Positions 49,975 to 63,197 of a DNA stretch of 64,000 nt are shown in pieces. Positions within the stretch are counted from its first letter, which is position 1. Each line of letters starts with the position of its first letter. The notes below the pieces were generated by a model. It saw only the letters and a list, made by a program, of their open reading frames with translations. It made no database searches and was not told the DNA's origin. This DNA is from Eucalyptus grandis (lineage: Eukaryota; Streptophyta; Magnoliopsida; Myrtales; Myrtaceae), in NCBI RefSeq assembly GCF_016545825.1, contig NC_052613.1, forward strand, positions 43,382,112-43,446,111. Direction: 5' to 3'. Made by a program: the position numbers and the translations under genes.

Positions 49975-52900
49975 GTCCAGAAGTAAATCCTTCTGAGTTC
50001 TTATAATACAGAATGAGGAAGCACATTCCCAGTAGAACTGCCCGCCTTCGCTTTATATACACCTCCATGCAGGCAAACACCCAAAAAAAAAGTGAAAATC
50101 TTTGCCAACACCCAATCCTTTTGTATGAAATTCACTGGACAATCTGATCAAACCCTCAAGTGGCCTTCTTCCGTTTATACTTCATGGCACAGACGATGTA
50201 GACGAGCAAGTTCAGGAAGCTGAGCCCGGCTAGAAGCCAGAAGAAGTAGTCAAGGTGGCCCTCGTTCAGGTTATCGGGTATCCATCCGACCTGCCCGTCT
50301 TGGGTCGTGACATACGTCACGATCGTCAGGATCAAGGAGCTAAGGTAATTCCCTAGAGAAGTAGTCAAGAGCGACAGCGCGCTGCATAAGCTCCGCATGG
50401 CGTCTGGAGATTGGTCATAGAAGAACTCGAGCTGCCCGATGAAAGTGAATATCTCCGCTGCCCCCAGCAAGAAGTACTGTGGCGCTTGCCAAAGGATGCT
50501 CATCGGCACGGCGACGTCTTCATCAACCAAGCCGAGTTCTCTAGCAATTTGGAGACGCTTAATCTCTACTATAGCAGCAGCCGACATGCAGAGAACTGAT
50601 ATAAAGAGGCCAATTCCCATCCGCTGCAACTCGGAAAAGCCTCTTTCCTTGCCTGTGAATTTCCTTGCTATTGGAACGATGGCCCGATCGTAGACTGGCA
50701 CCCAGAAAATCACGCTTATGACATCGAAAGTTGATAGAGATGCTGCAGGAATAGTGAAAGAGCCGATAGTAGTGTCCATCATCTCCCCTTGTTCCACAAA
50801 CATGGTAGACATCTGCGCATATACAGCAGAAAATACAATTCCTGTGGCCCAGATTGGGAACATACGGATCAAAATCTTCAGCTCCTCCACTTGAGTGACT
50901 GTACATAGCCTCCAGGCATTTGAAAAGTCCCCGCTTTTGGTGTCTGCATCAGTGACAACCGCAGCTTTATCGAGGCACCTGTTATTATTGTGGAGATCGT
51001 TAGCCCTTTGTCCACATTTCCAGTAGATGATTTATCATCTTCTCTGGCACGATAAGCAGAAAAATATATGGGAAACTACAAAACTTGGTCTTGCATGTAG
51101 GTTTGATAATGAGTATGCATGTAAATTTAGAATGGCACACTGAAAACATGAATAGACGTCCAAAATTTGGACACAGAAGTGCAAAGGTATGATTGGGTAT
51201 TGTTCTTATGACAATTTGGGGGTGTGAATCGAAATCTTCGAGAAACATTTCGTAACTTCTTCAAAGTAGTTGCAAGGCAAGATGTTGACATTGCACACAT
51301 ATTTAAGATGAAGTGTTTCCATAAAAATGTTCACATTTCCATGTCCATGATCACATCTTCTCTCTTGTACTAGGCATCCACTAAGAGTCAAATATATGTA
51401 TATATGTTATATATATACGAGCAGAAACATTAACTTACCAAATACTAGTTAGAAAACTTGTACCATAAGAAAGAAGAAGAAAAAGACAACTCACTTCAAC
51501 TCATCGCTGTGTTCTATTTTGCGGCTTCCTTCTATAGCAGAGTTCTTTTCTTGTGTTTCATACAGGAGACTACTGTCCTCAGGGACCTCCACGCTCCACT
51601 TATGGAAGGCTGCAACCAAAACCTGACACATCCTTGTGATAGGGCTCCCCCCGGGTTTCTGGAATCGATAGAGAGGCGTGCCTGAAAAGAAACTGGCAAT
51701 AGCAACTCCCATAAATACTGCAGGAATACCGAATCCTAAGCCCCAACCCATATTGTCTTGAATCCACACTATAAGAGTGCTTGATACAAGAGCACCTATG
51801 TTAATGGAAAAATAAAACCAGTTGAAGAAAGACCCTTTCTTCACTCGCTCTCTCGAATCAGTGTCATCAAACTGATCAGCACCGAAAGAGGAAACACATG
51901 GCTTGATCCCCCCAGTACCTAGGGCAATCAGATAGAGCCCTAAGAAAAATACTGCATATTGGGCTGCCGTTGCTGAAGGGCAAACAGAGTCCACACATTC
52001 TGCAGGCTTCAACCCAGGAACTGTTGCAGAGAGAGTCAATGTACACATACCCTGTAGAAAACGACAAACCAACGTCTTCAATCATAACTGTTTTACTCTT
52101 TTTTTGGGCTGAACCCTTAACTGTTTTACATTAGCAAAAGGCGATGAAGAAAAGTTTATGCAAGAAGGTGAACATGGGATGAAAGATGGCAGATTCACTC
52201 AGCCTCACTTATTTGCTATCACCTGCAGCATTGGCACATTTTATCATGAACAAGCAACTATTGTCCCAATTAATTATATAAAAAGATGTAAGTAACAGCA
52301 AAATTAGCAGCTACCTATTGTTGCAGAGCTCATAAATATTTGAATCATAAGAGGAAACCAGTCTACTTCTTAAAGTCGAAAGCTCCATTTAGTTTTCTGA
52401 CCTCATAGCATCCAGAAGGAATAATTATGTATTATCGACTCCATAATTAACTCCATCCACACAACTATATCAAGGGCATACTCACATGATTTTAAGCCCA
52501 CGAACAATTCAGCATCACCCATTCAAACACAAATTAATGCCCTGAGGTAATGAGCTTTCCATTAACCCCAATGGAATGAGGAACTTTTAGAAGATGACAT
52601 CTAGTAAAATATTATTCACTCACCATGACAACCCAGGAAAAACCTAAAGATCTTTATTTGGAAGCTGATATGATGGAATTATAGTGCAGAAACAGCCTTC
52701 TTTTTCAGGCACTCATGTGTGTGAGAGAGAGAGAGAGAGAGACTGCAATGAGCTTCGAGCAGTCGTATGCATTAGCAAAGATGTCCACAAGTTCACAATT
52801 TTTTACAGTGAAATGTCACCTCATCAACATAAAACATTGAACGAAAGCAATGGGAAGGCACATAGCCAAAAAGTGGTAACTCACAGAGCAATGCTTAGAC

Positions 52901-53620
52901 CCGACTTGACACTTTCTTAATATAGGTTTAAACATCAACTTCAATGTACTTCCAGCCAAAAATGTGGAAAAGTGTAGTAGCCAATGCTTTAATCCAAAAA
53001 ATTAATTGTCAACTAGTTGATCAAATATGATGAAAACATGAGAGGAAACTCAGCCGAGCCATATCTAGAATGATTCAAAAAATAAAAAAAATAAAAAAGA
53101 AGAAGAAGAAGGAAAAACAATGCTGCAAGCTGCAGCAAAATTCAGCAATTCAAGTATAACACTCAATTAATGGCTTAAGCAAACTAGCGCTCTTTATGCT
53201 AGAATTCATTAGGCATGTTGTGGGGTCTGAATAGCAAGCTCTTTCTTCCAAAGCTTGTGGATATTGCCTATAATAAATGATGACATTCCCAGTTATAATT
53301 ATAGCAAGCACTTAGTCTGGATTCCTAGATAAATTAGCCTTAACATCAGACCGTATATTTATCTTGACTCATCTCCTTTGTCAAAAACAAGAGAGAAAAA
53401 GAAAACGCAAAAAACAACGTAGAACTGAAGACCACTAAAAGCATCTCCACACTAAATGGATCCTCTCACATCACTATGCTTTATTTGGCATCAAATCTTC
53501 AATAAGATCCAAATACATGGATATTTCCTTAGACTTTCTAAACATAACCATTCACATATCTTCCACTCCTTTAAACCTACATCTCATCCTAGAGGCATAT
53601 CTTCTCACTGAAAAATCAAA
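49975..53620. other. Segmental duplication, copy A (parent)
   Basis: This stretch, covering exons 4 and 5 of the intact transporter, their intron, the 3' flank and most of intron 3, is repeated from about 57545 to at least the right edge of the window. Flanking non-coding landmarks such as CACCTCCATGCAGGCAAACAC are shared, so the copy is genomic and not a retrocopy. Confidence 0.85.
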
Positions 53621-55931
53621 GACCACTCTAAGCAAAGGTGATTTCTATTTATGACCCAGGTAATTAAATAATAAACGAGACAGGGTAAATAGCCAAATAA
53701 TCCAGTTACTAGAGGGTTGTAATCATGTTACTAGAATAATCTCATTTGATGGCCAACCATTTACAAGGAACAGCATACTGGGGATTCATGAAAGGAGGTT
53801 TTGGTTTTAAAACGTGCTCACAATGAAGTATATTGTGGAAAATGCAGCTATTGTCCAATATCTTCCCCAGCAAGCATCGGCTAAAATAGCTCCAATTAGA
53901 GGTGTGAGATAGCAAGTTCCTTGCCAAGTGGTAACATTTGTCGCGGCCGATACATTTCCCTCATGTAGTTTGTTGGTGAGGTAAGTAACAAGATTAGTGG
54001 CGATTCCATAGTAGGCCAAACGTTCACAACACTCAGTGCCTGCAATTCATTCAACAAATAAGTGGCAATTCCACAGAAACTGAAAGAATCCTTAAGTGGT
54101 TGAACAAGGAAAAAAAAAACATTACCTAGGATGAAGGGGCATGCTCTCCAATTTCCAGTGTTGCTTTTCAAGACAGGCTTTCCTTTGACGTCTACAGAAC
54201 CATCTCCAGTGTACAGTCCATTACTCTGATCCTGGGGTATTACAAAAGATATCCAGAGATGAGAGCAGAGAAAAAGGAATGAGGAAGTGTTTGATGTTCA
54301 AGTTGTTTATTTTTCTTTTAATGTCAGAAATCAGTGCTTTGGTTCATGCCATACAATTGTCTGTCTTCAAAGTTGGTATAGTTCAGAGAAATCATGTTGA
54401 GAGGGTCCTAAAATATCATACCTAGGAGCCTATTCCAAGTGCAGTGTACCAGCACATTTAAATAAGTCGTCATTTTGTTTAAAAACAAAAAGAAATTTAA
54501 GCTTACATCAATTGTATTTCGAGATCTAACCAAGTTTTTCTTTCTTATGCACTTGTAACCAGTACCACAAAACTTGAAATCAAAAGGATGGTATTTTTAT
54601 TTCAATGTCGAGAGTCCATGAGGCAGCATGTTTTCATTCCTTCCCTCAGGTTCTGCTCAGTTATACAAAATGGCAGATATGAAATATTGCGGTAGCAGGC
54701 TTCTTCCCCACGTAGATGCATACAGGTAATAAAGACATTTTTCCTATTAATCTCTGCTAGCAAAAGAGCAAGGTTATTCTATCTCACTCCATAGAATCCA
54801 AGATTAATCTTTTAATGTCAGACACATTAACTGATGCTCCTCCCTCTACTTCTTTATCACATTGCCATGAAGTCCCTCCTGTTTCAATGAGGATTATATT
54901 AGGTATATACTCTAGTTTGTGACTTGCGTTTGTGCTTACCTGATCCATATATTCCTAGACAATATAGCAATTCAAGAAGCCATGGTTCATGAAAATTGAT
55001 AAGGTGTCTTGCGTGGGTGAGGTTAAGCCCATTTCAAAATTGACACCTATTAGGTGCACCAGCTTGCCAGTAGCCATTAGTGTTGCTGAGGCCGCAATCT
55101 TTTTCTACTGGCAACCTCTATTCGTAAACAGAAAACTTTAAGGCGATTTCAAAATCCCACTCACACCCATATGTGTCTTGGGGACAATCGGGGACAAATG
55201 CCACAGTTTGATCCAGATGATGCTAGTGCATTTATTACAAAAATCTTTAAGTGTGGGGTGGGGGTTGAGTTCCTTGAAGCTAAGCGGAATGGTTATTATC
55301 TTTGGAATCTTTAAAATGGCAATGGCAACCGAAGTACAAAGTCACTGACTAAATGCCAAATGAGTATGTGGGACTGGCATCATTTTGCAATCCTGATAAT
55401 CAGGTATATTCTTTTGGTCACATGATATCTTGACTAAGTCATCAAGCCACAACACCTCTACGAAGCAGATTTGAAATTAAAATGCCAGTCAAGAAATCAC
55501 TGGGTCAACCAGCAGCCAGCCACTGGAGCACAACGAAAAATTAGTGCACACAATTAAGACATAAGATATCAGAGAACAAGAAAGACCACATTCCAGCAGC
55601 TTCTGCAACTAGCTAGTCCCATTCAGTAGACAAACAAGAAAAGGGTTCTCAAACACAGGCTAATCCCAACTTGTCGTCAGAGCAGACTCTCAAGTTTCGA
55701 CCTTTCGGGCAATCCCAGAATCAAAACTTCCACCAAGAAAGCATCAGAACCCCCACTCCTTTTGTGCACACAGAACCCAAAAAAAAAAGAAAAAAAAGAA
55801 GAAAAAACCAAATCCAAGGTCTGACAAGATAGAATACAAGATCCAAAGAATAGCAGCAGGGAAGCAGTTGGAAGAGAAACCTGCAACAGCCCAAGTTCTA
55901 GCTGCCGCCTCTCTTCCTCCAAAGAACCCAT
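50156..55931 (-). CDS. NRT1/PTR family 8 proton-coupled di/tripeptide transporter (PTR2/NPF8.3-like)
   Basis: Membrane symporter of the POT/NPF family that moves di- and tripeptides with protons; Arabidopsis PTR2 acts at the tonoplast. Five exons (55931-55881, 54231-54126, 54039-53822, 52051-51495, 50978-50156) join through GT-AG introns into 584 residues, the family's usual length. The proton-coupling ExxER motif is at 55-59 (ECCER), in TM1. PTR family signatures follow: [19 protein letters not shown] in exon 4 and a [15 protein letters not shown] segment. A long charged cytosolic loop (end of exon 4, start of exon 5) separates the two six-helix halves. Exon 5 encodes the conserved [15 protein letters not shown] and [13 protein letters not shown] helices and a basic tail (KYKRKKAT). 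The start at 55931 begins [10 protein letters not shown]. No lesion was found. A broken partial duplicate lies upstream at 57.7-59.5 kb. Confidence 0.95.
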
Positions 55932-56309
55932 TTCGCTGTGTCTCCGGCAGATTCCGAATCTTCAGGCACACAGACTAAAGATTCAAGGGAAGGAAGTAGG
56001 CGCTGGCCCTGCCGGGACCTAACAAGGAAAGAAAGAAAAACGGGGAAAAGAGAATCTCACGCGCCTAAAGTGCCGTGTCACGGTGGCGCACTTTGCTTCT
56101 TGGCTGTACGTTTGACGAAATTGTCCGAGATTCCCAGGTCGTTTGGCAGCATTGGGCCCGTATAACAGCTCCAATAGAACTCCACGGTAAGAGGGGACAG
56201 TCGTTACGTTACGGTCTTTCCAACGTTCCTCGAAAGCCTTATTACACCTCATCTTTTCTTCATTTTTCCACGTACACACACTTTTTTCCTTTTGGGATTA
56301 ATAGAACCG

Positions 56310-56690
56310 AAAATCCTAAATCGATACACTCGTGTTATCTTTGCTTGAACTAATTTTTGTGTCGTAAAAACTCCCAAACTAATACATACTCTCCACATTT
56401 ATTCCAAACTAGCATATGTGTACCGCATTTGGTCCAAATTAATTATTGTGATACTCATGCCACATTTAGCCAAAAAATCTTAGATTTATTGTAATTTTGG
56501 GTAAATGTGGCACAAGTATATTAATTTGAGATAAATGTTGCATAAACATATCGGTTTGGAGTTTTTTATGATATAAAAAATTAATTTAAGGTAACTATGA
56601 CATGAATATACTAGCTTGAGATTTTTCGTGGCATAAAAATTAATATGGAAAAATATGGCTACCGATTTGGGATTTTTGGTGGTACTAACT
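56310..56690. repeat. Foldback repeat, about 380 bp
   Basis: It is built of units of roughly 30-35 bp (for example CCAAACTAGCATATGTGTACCGCATTTGGT). The left half and the reversed right half match around a centre near 56470. The same unit style appears at 35.4 and 48.6 kb. It lies about 0.4 kb upstream of the intact transporter's start codon, so it could touch its promoter. Confidence 0.55.
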
Positions 56691-57714
56691 TTTCTTTAAA
56701 AAAATTTCTACAATTCTCTTTGTAAATAATCACTTAGTAAAAAAAAAAGAAATACATAGCCTTTTTGCGTATAGCCGTGTATCTTTGAGAATGCACACAT
56801 ATCAAAGGCCGAGTTGAGAAGGAAAGGAGTCTCATGTTGAAATGGCGAAATGGTTGAGTCTGCGATGTGAACGATCAGATTCCCTTATGCCTGACTCAAA
56901 TCTCTAACAACACTCATTCATCGATTGGGTTTCTCCCTCCAATAAACTCGCTTTGACTTCAATCACTCTCCTTGTAAAAATTTACGTTCTATTAATGAGT
57001 ACTCAAGAGGTATAAATAAGCACTTCATGTAGCTGAAGGCCCCTCATGGTACCTTTGTCTAGAACAGAACATGCCTGAGGTGGCCTTGCAAAAAAACTTT
57101 CCTAACCGAGCGTTTCAAAGTTATGAATTTTTACTTCTTTTTATTGTTGTTTCAATTTCGAGTGGAGATCTGCATTTATCTCAAGCCAAATGTGTACTTA
57201 TTGTCCCTTGCAAATGTTGATTTGAAGTCGCAATTTTAGTGACGTCACATTCAATTGAAGTCAGTCTTGAACAGAGGTGATCAGCGAGCAGATTGAGCTT
57301 CCGAAACCTTACAATATAGGCAAAAGAAAGACCAGACATCAACGGCTGATGCAGTAAGTTAAAATGAAGTTTCTCACACGTTTCAAGAAGCACTTAGGAA
57401 TTGAATTCACTTTTCTCAGCTCATTTTCTCAATGAATACGCAAGTTCACAAGACTGCACGGACAAACCATGAAACTCTGCCCAAGAGACAATGAGAGCAG
57501 AGGAAGCTCTGTGCAAACCCACCAATTTTATAATTCTGAAGAGTACAAGAAGTAGATCCTTCTAATATCTCGTGATACAAAATGACGAGTTCACATTGGA
57601 ACCGCATGCTTTGCTTTACATACACCTCCATGCAGGCAAACACTTGAGAATTATAAATTTTGCCGAGGCCCAATCCCTTTTTAGTGAAATTCATGGAAAA
57701 ATCTGCAAAACCCT

Positions 57715-59516
57715 CGAGGCCTTTTTCTGTCTATGCTTCTTGGCACAGACGATGTAGACGAGCAAGTTCAAGAAGCTGAGCCCTGCTAGAAGCCAGAAGA
57801 AGTAGTCGAGGTGGCCCTTGTTCAAGTTATTGGATATCCACCTGACCTGCCTGCCGATGGTCGTGAGGAACGTCACGATTGTCAAGATCAAGAAGCTCAT
57901 GTAATTCCCGAGAGAACTAGTCAAAAGGGACAGCACACTGCATAAGCTCCGCATGGCATCCGAAGCTTGGTCATAGAAGAACTCGAGCTTCCCGATGAAA
58001 GTGAATATCTCCACAGCATCCAGCAAGAAGTATTGTGGCGCTTGCCAAAGGATGCTCGTCGGCATGGCGACGTCTTCATCAGCCAAGCCAAGTTCTCTAG
58101 CAATATGGAGCTGCTTAATCTCCACTAAAGCAGCGGCTGACATGAAGAGAACTGATATAAAGAGGCCAATGCCCATCTGCTGCAACTCGGAAAAGCCTTT
58201 TTCCTTTACCGTGAATTACCTCACAATTGGAACGATGACCCCATCTTATAAATGGGCATCCAGAAAATCACGCTTATGACGTCGAAAGTAAATAGAGACA
58301 CTGTAGGATTAGTGAAACAGCCAATGGAAGTATCCATCATTTCCCCTTGTTCCCCGAACATGGTAGTCACTGCGCGTATTCAGCAGGAAACGTGATTCCA
58401 ATGGCCCAGATTGGGAACATACGGATCAAAATCTTCAGCTCCTCCACTCGAGTGACTGTACAAAGCCTCCACGCATTGGAAAAGCGCCCACTTTTGGACT
58501 TGGCATCAGTGACTATAGCAGCTTTATCAAGGCATCTATTATCATAGTAGAGATCGTCAGCCCTTTGGCCACCTTTGCAGTAGATAATTTATCATCTCCT
58601 CTGGCATGATAAGCAAAAAAGTGTATGGGGAACTAAGAAACTTGGTCTTGCACAGGTTCTCAAAATGAGTACGCGTGAAAATTTGGAATAGTATAATGGA
58701 GACATGAATAAAAGTCCAAAATTTGGATGCAAAACTAGCGAAGGTATTATTTAGTGGGTATTGTTCTTACGATATTTCGTAAGTGTGGTTGAAAACCTTC
58801 GACAGACGCATATAATCAAGATGAAGTGTTTCCCTACAGACGCTTATATGTCCAGATCCAAAGGTATTAGGTGTCCACTAACAAGTCTGTATACGTATGT
58901 ATATTCTATAGATAAGCAGAAACACTAATTTACCAAATACTGGTTGAAAAATTCAAACGATAAGAGAAGAGAGGAAAAGACAACTTACTTCAACTCATCG
59001 CTGTGTTCTATTTTATGGCTTTCCTTCTATAGCAGGGTTCTTCTGTTTGTGTTTCATACAGGAGACTACCGTCCTCAGGGAAATCCACGTTCCACTAAAG
59101 GAAGGATGCGACCAAAATCTGACACATCCTTGTGATAGGGCTACCCCCTGGTTTCTGGAATCAATAGAGAGGCATGCCTGAGAAGAAATAAACAATAGAG
59201 ATGCCCTAAAATAGTGCAGGAATACCGAATCCTAAGCCCCAACCCATGTTGTCTTGAATCTACTAGAGCACTTGATACAAGTTGAAGAAAGACCCCTTCT
59301 TCACTCACTTTCTCGGATTGGTGTCATCAAACTAATCGGTGCCAAAAGACGAAACACATGGTTTGATCCCCCCAGTACCTAGGCCAACCAGATAGAGTCC
59401 TAACAAAGATACCACATATTGGGCTGCGGTTGCTGAAGGGCAAACGGAGTCCACGCTTTCTGAAGGTTTCAATGCAGGTACTGTCGCAGAGAAGAGTCAG
59501 CCCACACACTTCTATA
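57715..59516 (-). pseudogene. Broken duplicate of NPF8 transporter exons 4 and 5
   Basis: Exon 5 remnant is 57715-58535 and exon 4 remnant about 59010-59516, each aligned end to end with the intact gene 7.5 kb away. In exon 5 one base is lost near 58371 (after the AEYAQ codons), one gained near 58240, and a Lys codon became TAA at 58216-58218. The normal stop is also lost, adding about eight codons. In exon 4 the GADQFDD motif has TAG for Gln at 59332-59334, and about 30 bases encoding a membrane segment are deleted. The last 164 codons remain open, including WQAPQYFLL. The exon 4-5 intron is retained, so this is a DNA-level duplicate. Exons 1-3, if present, lie beyond the window. Confidence 0.92.
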
Positions 59517-60350
59517 AAGAATGACAAACCAGTGTCATCAATCATAACTGTTCTACTTTTTTGCTGAACCCATAACTGTTTAAGATTACCAGAAGGCGAG
59601 GAAGAAAAGTTTATGGATAAAAGGTGTGCACGGTATGAAAGACAGCAGAATACGGCATCACTTATTTGCTCTAATCACCAGCAGCATTGGCATATTTCAT
59701 CATGAACAAGAAAGTATCGTCCCAACTGGTTACGTAAAAAGATGTGTGTAACAAAGAATTAGCAGCTTCCTATCGTCACAGAGCTCATAAATTTCTGAAT
59801 CATAAGAAGAAACAAGTTTGCTTCCTAGATGTTGAAAGCTCCATTGAGTTTTCTGCTAGATTTCTGTCCTCAAGGCATCCAGATGGAAGAATTATAAATA
59901 GAGAAAATGATACTAATAGTGTATAAACTCTGACTCAATAAATAATGTTATCCATGTATTTTAATTTATTTAATGTGGTCATTAAACTATTGCTAAATGT
60001 TCAATGTATATATTCTGGTTGATCAAACGATAAATTAGACATTATTTGATGTCATGGAATATAATATGTCGAGTTGGACATTTAAAATGAAGAGTTAGCA
60101 TGTCCATATTTTTATCCATCTACTTTTATTCTCTAGTTAGAAAAGGAAAAAATGAATTAGGGCTTCGCAATCACTGACCCTTGCTTACTCGAAAGATTCA
60201 AGGGAAGATTTGAAGCTTCAACCAACACAAGAGTAGAACCCTTGCTTACTCGAAAGATTGGAACTTTTAGAAGATGACATCATAGCATTCATCATACACT
60301 GACCATGACAGCCTAAGGAAAACCTAAAGATTTCAATTTGGAAGCTAATA

Positions 60351-63197
60351 TTGTGATATCCTAAATTTTCCATTCTATGTAATATGTTAGTAATATTGTG
60401 TTATTAAGAAATGGGAGCCATCTTTCTTCATATGGCATTAATGATACCATAATTCTCTCCCTCTCATGACCTTACTTTATTAGCTATTTGTAGCCTTTCT
60501 ACTTGAACACTTCTTTTCATTTTCCACCAAGTATTTTAACTCAAATGCTCTTATTTGTGTCATGGAATCAACTCCTAAGATGACATCATTCATGACGTCT
60601 CTTGATAAACTTGAATTATTACAAATCAAATAATGATTCTCATTTATGCACCTACTTAGATGAATTTTGTGCTCTCTTCGATCATTATCTTTATTTAACA
60701 ACTCAAATTAAGCCACTTGTTACCCATATACATGATCACACGCTCTTAATTTATGACGTTGAGCTTAGCTTGACAAATGATATCATGTATTACATCACCT
60801 CTTTTAACTTTAGTCTATTAACGCTCTTGATAAGTTTGAGTCCTCATTTATGCAATTTACTTGGCCAATGATGCTCTCTCTCTCTCTCTCTTTCCAATCA
60901 AATATCTCTTTTTAGTTTCTCACATTAAGTTCTCATTTGGTAACGATTCTATTCTCGGGAACTATTTTTGATTAAAAATGGTTTTTTCTAATTCAATTCG
61001 TGAGAACAATTTATGAATAAAAGAACGTGCTTGGTAACTATCAAAAATTTCTATTCTCGGGATAGAAATGTGTTTTGTAGTATTCTTAAATTCTTTTTTT
61101 TTTTTTTTAAATTTTTAATATTTTTATTATATTTATCTTTTTTTCTTCTTCTTCCTGTGTAGCCGGTTGTTGGCCATCGGCTATGGCTAGTGACCGGCTG
61201 GGCGAGGTCTAGTGAGATTGCCCGGCCAAGGCGAGCCTTGGCCTCGCTTGGCCTTGTCCAGGCGGTGCGAGGTCAGCGTCGTCTTGGCATGGCGAGGTGG
61301 GCTTTGCTGTGGCTTGGCGTCACTAGGGGTCGATGACGCTTCAAGGAGGTCGCTGGCCCTCGTCTAGCCAGTCACTAGCCATCGTTGAGATCGACAACTG
61401 GCCAAAAGGAAGAAGAAGAAAGGGGAAGATAAGAAAAGAGAAGAGAAGAAAAGAGGAGAAAAAAAAAAAAAAAGAATTGATTATAGAAATTATTCTTAGG
61501 AACAAGAAACAATTTTTTTCTACTTCTTAATTTTATTCCAAATCTATTCCCGAGAACAAAAAGATAAATTTTTATTCCTAAGAACAAAAATTTTACCAAA
61601 CGAATTTCTGTTCTTTTTTCGTCCCGGGGAAAAAAAGAACATAAATAGTTGTTTCGGGAATAGTTACCAAACAGGACTTAAGTTACCTATAGTTTTTGGG
61701 TTGAAACACCGGTCTCCTTTTTGCACCTAGTGTTTATAATAACCCAAGGTCATCTTTACTTTAATCTTAGTTATTTGATCTTATCTCTTGATTACTTCTA
61801 AGTAGTCTTTAAAGTAAATTCGTTTGGTCATGTAATTCCATTTCAAAACACTTTTGAATCTTCAACTTTTTCCCAAATTTTTATCTTCCAATCTTTCAAG
61901 TAGGCAAGGTTCCACTCTTGAATTAGTTAAAGTTTCAAATTCCACCTTTTCGAGAGGGTACAATGTGATTTGATGGGCTTTATTCTCTTTTATTAAATTA
62001 GTTTTGTTAAAAGATTAGAAGTTGTCAATCTTTGTTATTGTCTATTTTTCCTTGAATGTAGTTAAGGTTTTGAGTTGTCCAAGTCTTTGTTCAAGTTAAG
62101 TAAAACTCTAAAGGCTAAGTTAGCTTGACCAAACTTAATAGCCATTAAACAATCAAGTCAAAAATACTAAGTAGATCAATCTAACTTAGCCCATAGCATC
62201 TTAGCCACCTTGAACAAAAACTTGGACAACTCAGAGCTTTGACCACCTTCAAGGCAAAACAAAGAAGAATAGAGATTAACAACTCCCAATCTTTTAACAA
62301 ACTAGTTTGATAAAAAGAATAAAGCTCACTAAATCATCTTGTGCTCTCTTGAAAAGGTGAAATTCGAAGCTTCAACCAACACAAGAGTGGAACCCTTGCT
62401 CACTCGAAAGATTGGAAGATGAAAATTTGGAGAAAGTTGAAGAGTTGAAGCATCTTGGAATGGAATTACATGACCGGGGGGATGTATTTCGAAGGCTACT
62501 CAAAAGTTGTCAAGAGATAAGATCAAATAACCAAGGTTAAAATAATAATGACCTTGAGTTACAAACACTAGGTGCACAAGAGAGATAAAAGTGTTCCAAT
62601 TCAAAAGTTACAAGTGACTTAATGTGAATAATATATTTGATTGGAAAGAAAGAGAGCATCCTTGGCCAAGTAAAAGGCATGAATGAGGACTCAAGATCAT
62701 CAAGAGCATTAATGGACTGAAGTCAAAAGAGGTGGTGTAATATATGATATCATTTGTCAGGCTAAGTTTAATGTCACAAACCAATAGCACGTGGGTTATT
62801 TGTATGGGCGACAAGTGACCTAATTTGAGTAGCTAATTAAAGATGATGATTGGAGAGAGAATAAGATCATCCGGGTGGATGCATAAATAAGAATCATTAT
62901 TTGATTTGTAGTAATTCAAGCTTATCAAGAAATGTCATGAATAATGTCATCCTAGGGGTAGATTTCGATGGCACAAATAAGAGCATGTGGATTGAAATAC
63001 TCAGTGGAAAATGGAGAGAGGTATTCAGATAGAAAGGCTACAAGATAGAAAGGCTACAAGTGGCTAACAAAGTATGGTTACAAGAGAGGAAGAGAATATT
63101 GTAATAATTAATGCCATATGGAGATATATGGGTCTCATTTCTATATAAACAATATTGCTAACATGTTAGATAGAATGAAAATTTTAGTATGTCACAA
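60351..63197. mobile_element. Large near-palindromic (foldback) element, 2.85 kb with nested insertion
   Basis: The left arm (60351-60929 plus 61683 to about 62140) matches the reverse complement of the right arm (about 62165-63197). Arms are about 1.03 kb each and meet at a short centre near 62150. Ends are TTGTGATATCCTAAATTTTC and, reversed, TTGTGACATACTAAAATTTTC. It is absent from copy A at the matching place near 52676, so it inserted after the duplication. No transposase is seen and no clean target duplication was found. It may be a MULE/foldback-type DNA element, or two LTRs in inverted orientation, since TGTGATATCC resembles a plant LTR start. Confidence 0.8.
60930..61677. mobile_element. 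Nested Harbinger-like transposon, 748 bp
   Basis: It sits inside the left arm of the palindrome. Ends are TTCTCATTTGGTAACGATTC and, reversed, GTCCTGTTTGGTAACTATTC. TTAAG occurs on both sides (60925-60929 and 61678-61682). The right arm shows the unoccupied site, CACATTAAG followed by arm sequence, so the boundaries are well supported. AT-rich arms enclose a GC-rich core (about 61160-61400) with repeated GGCGAGG motifs. There is no transposase. The true duplication may be TTA, TAA, TTAA or TTAAG. Confidence 0.75.

Noticed and set aside
57691..58185. 164-codon minus-strand frame as a functional transporter gene
   Set aside because: It is the 3' part of the duplicated exon 5, preceded by a TAA and frame shifts, and lacks the first transmembrane half.
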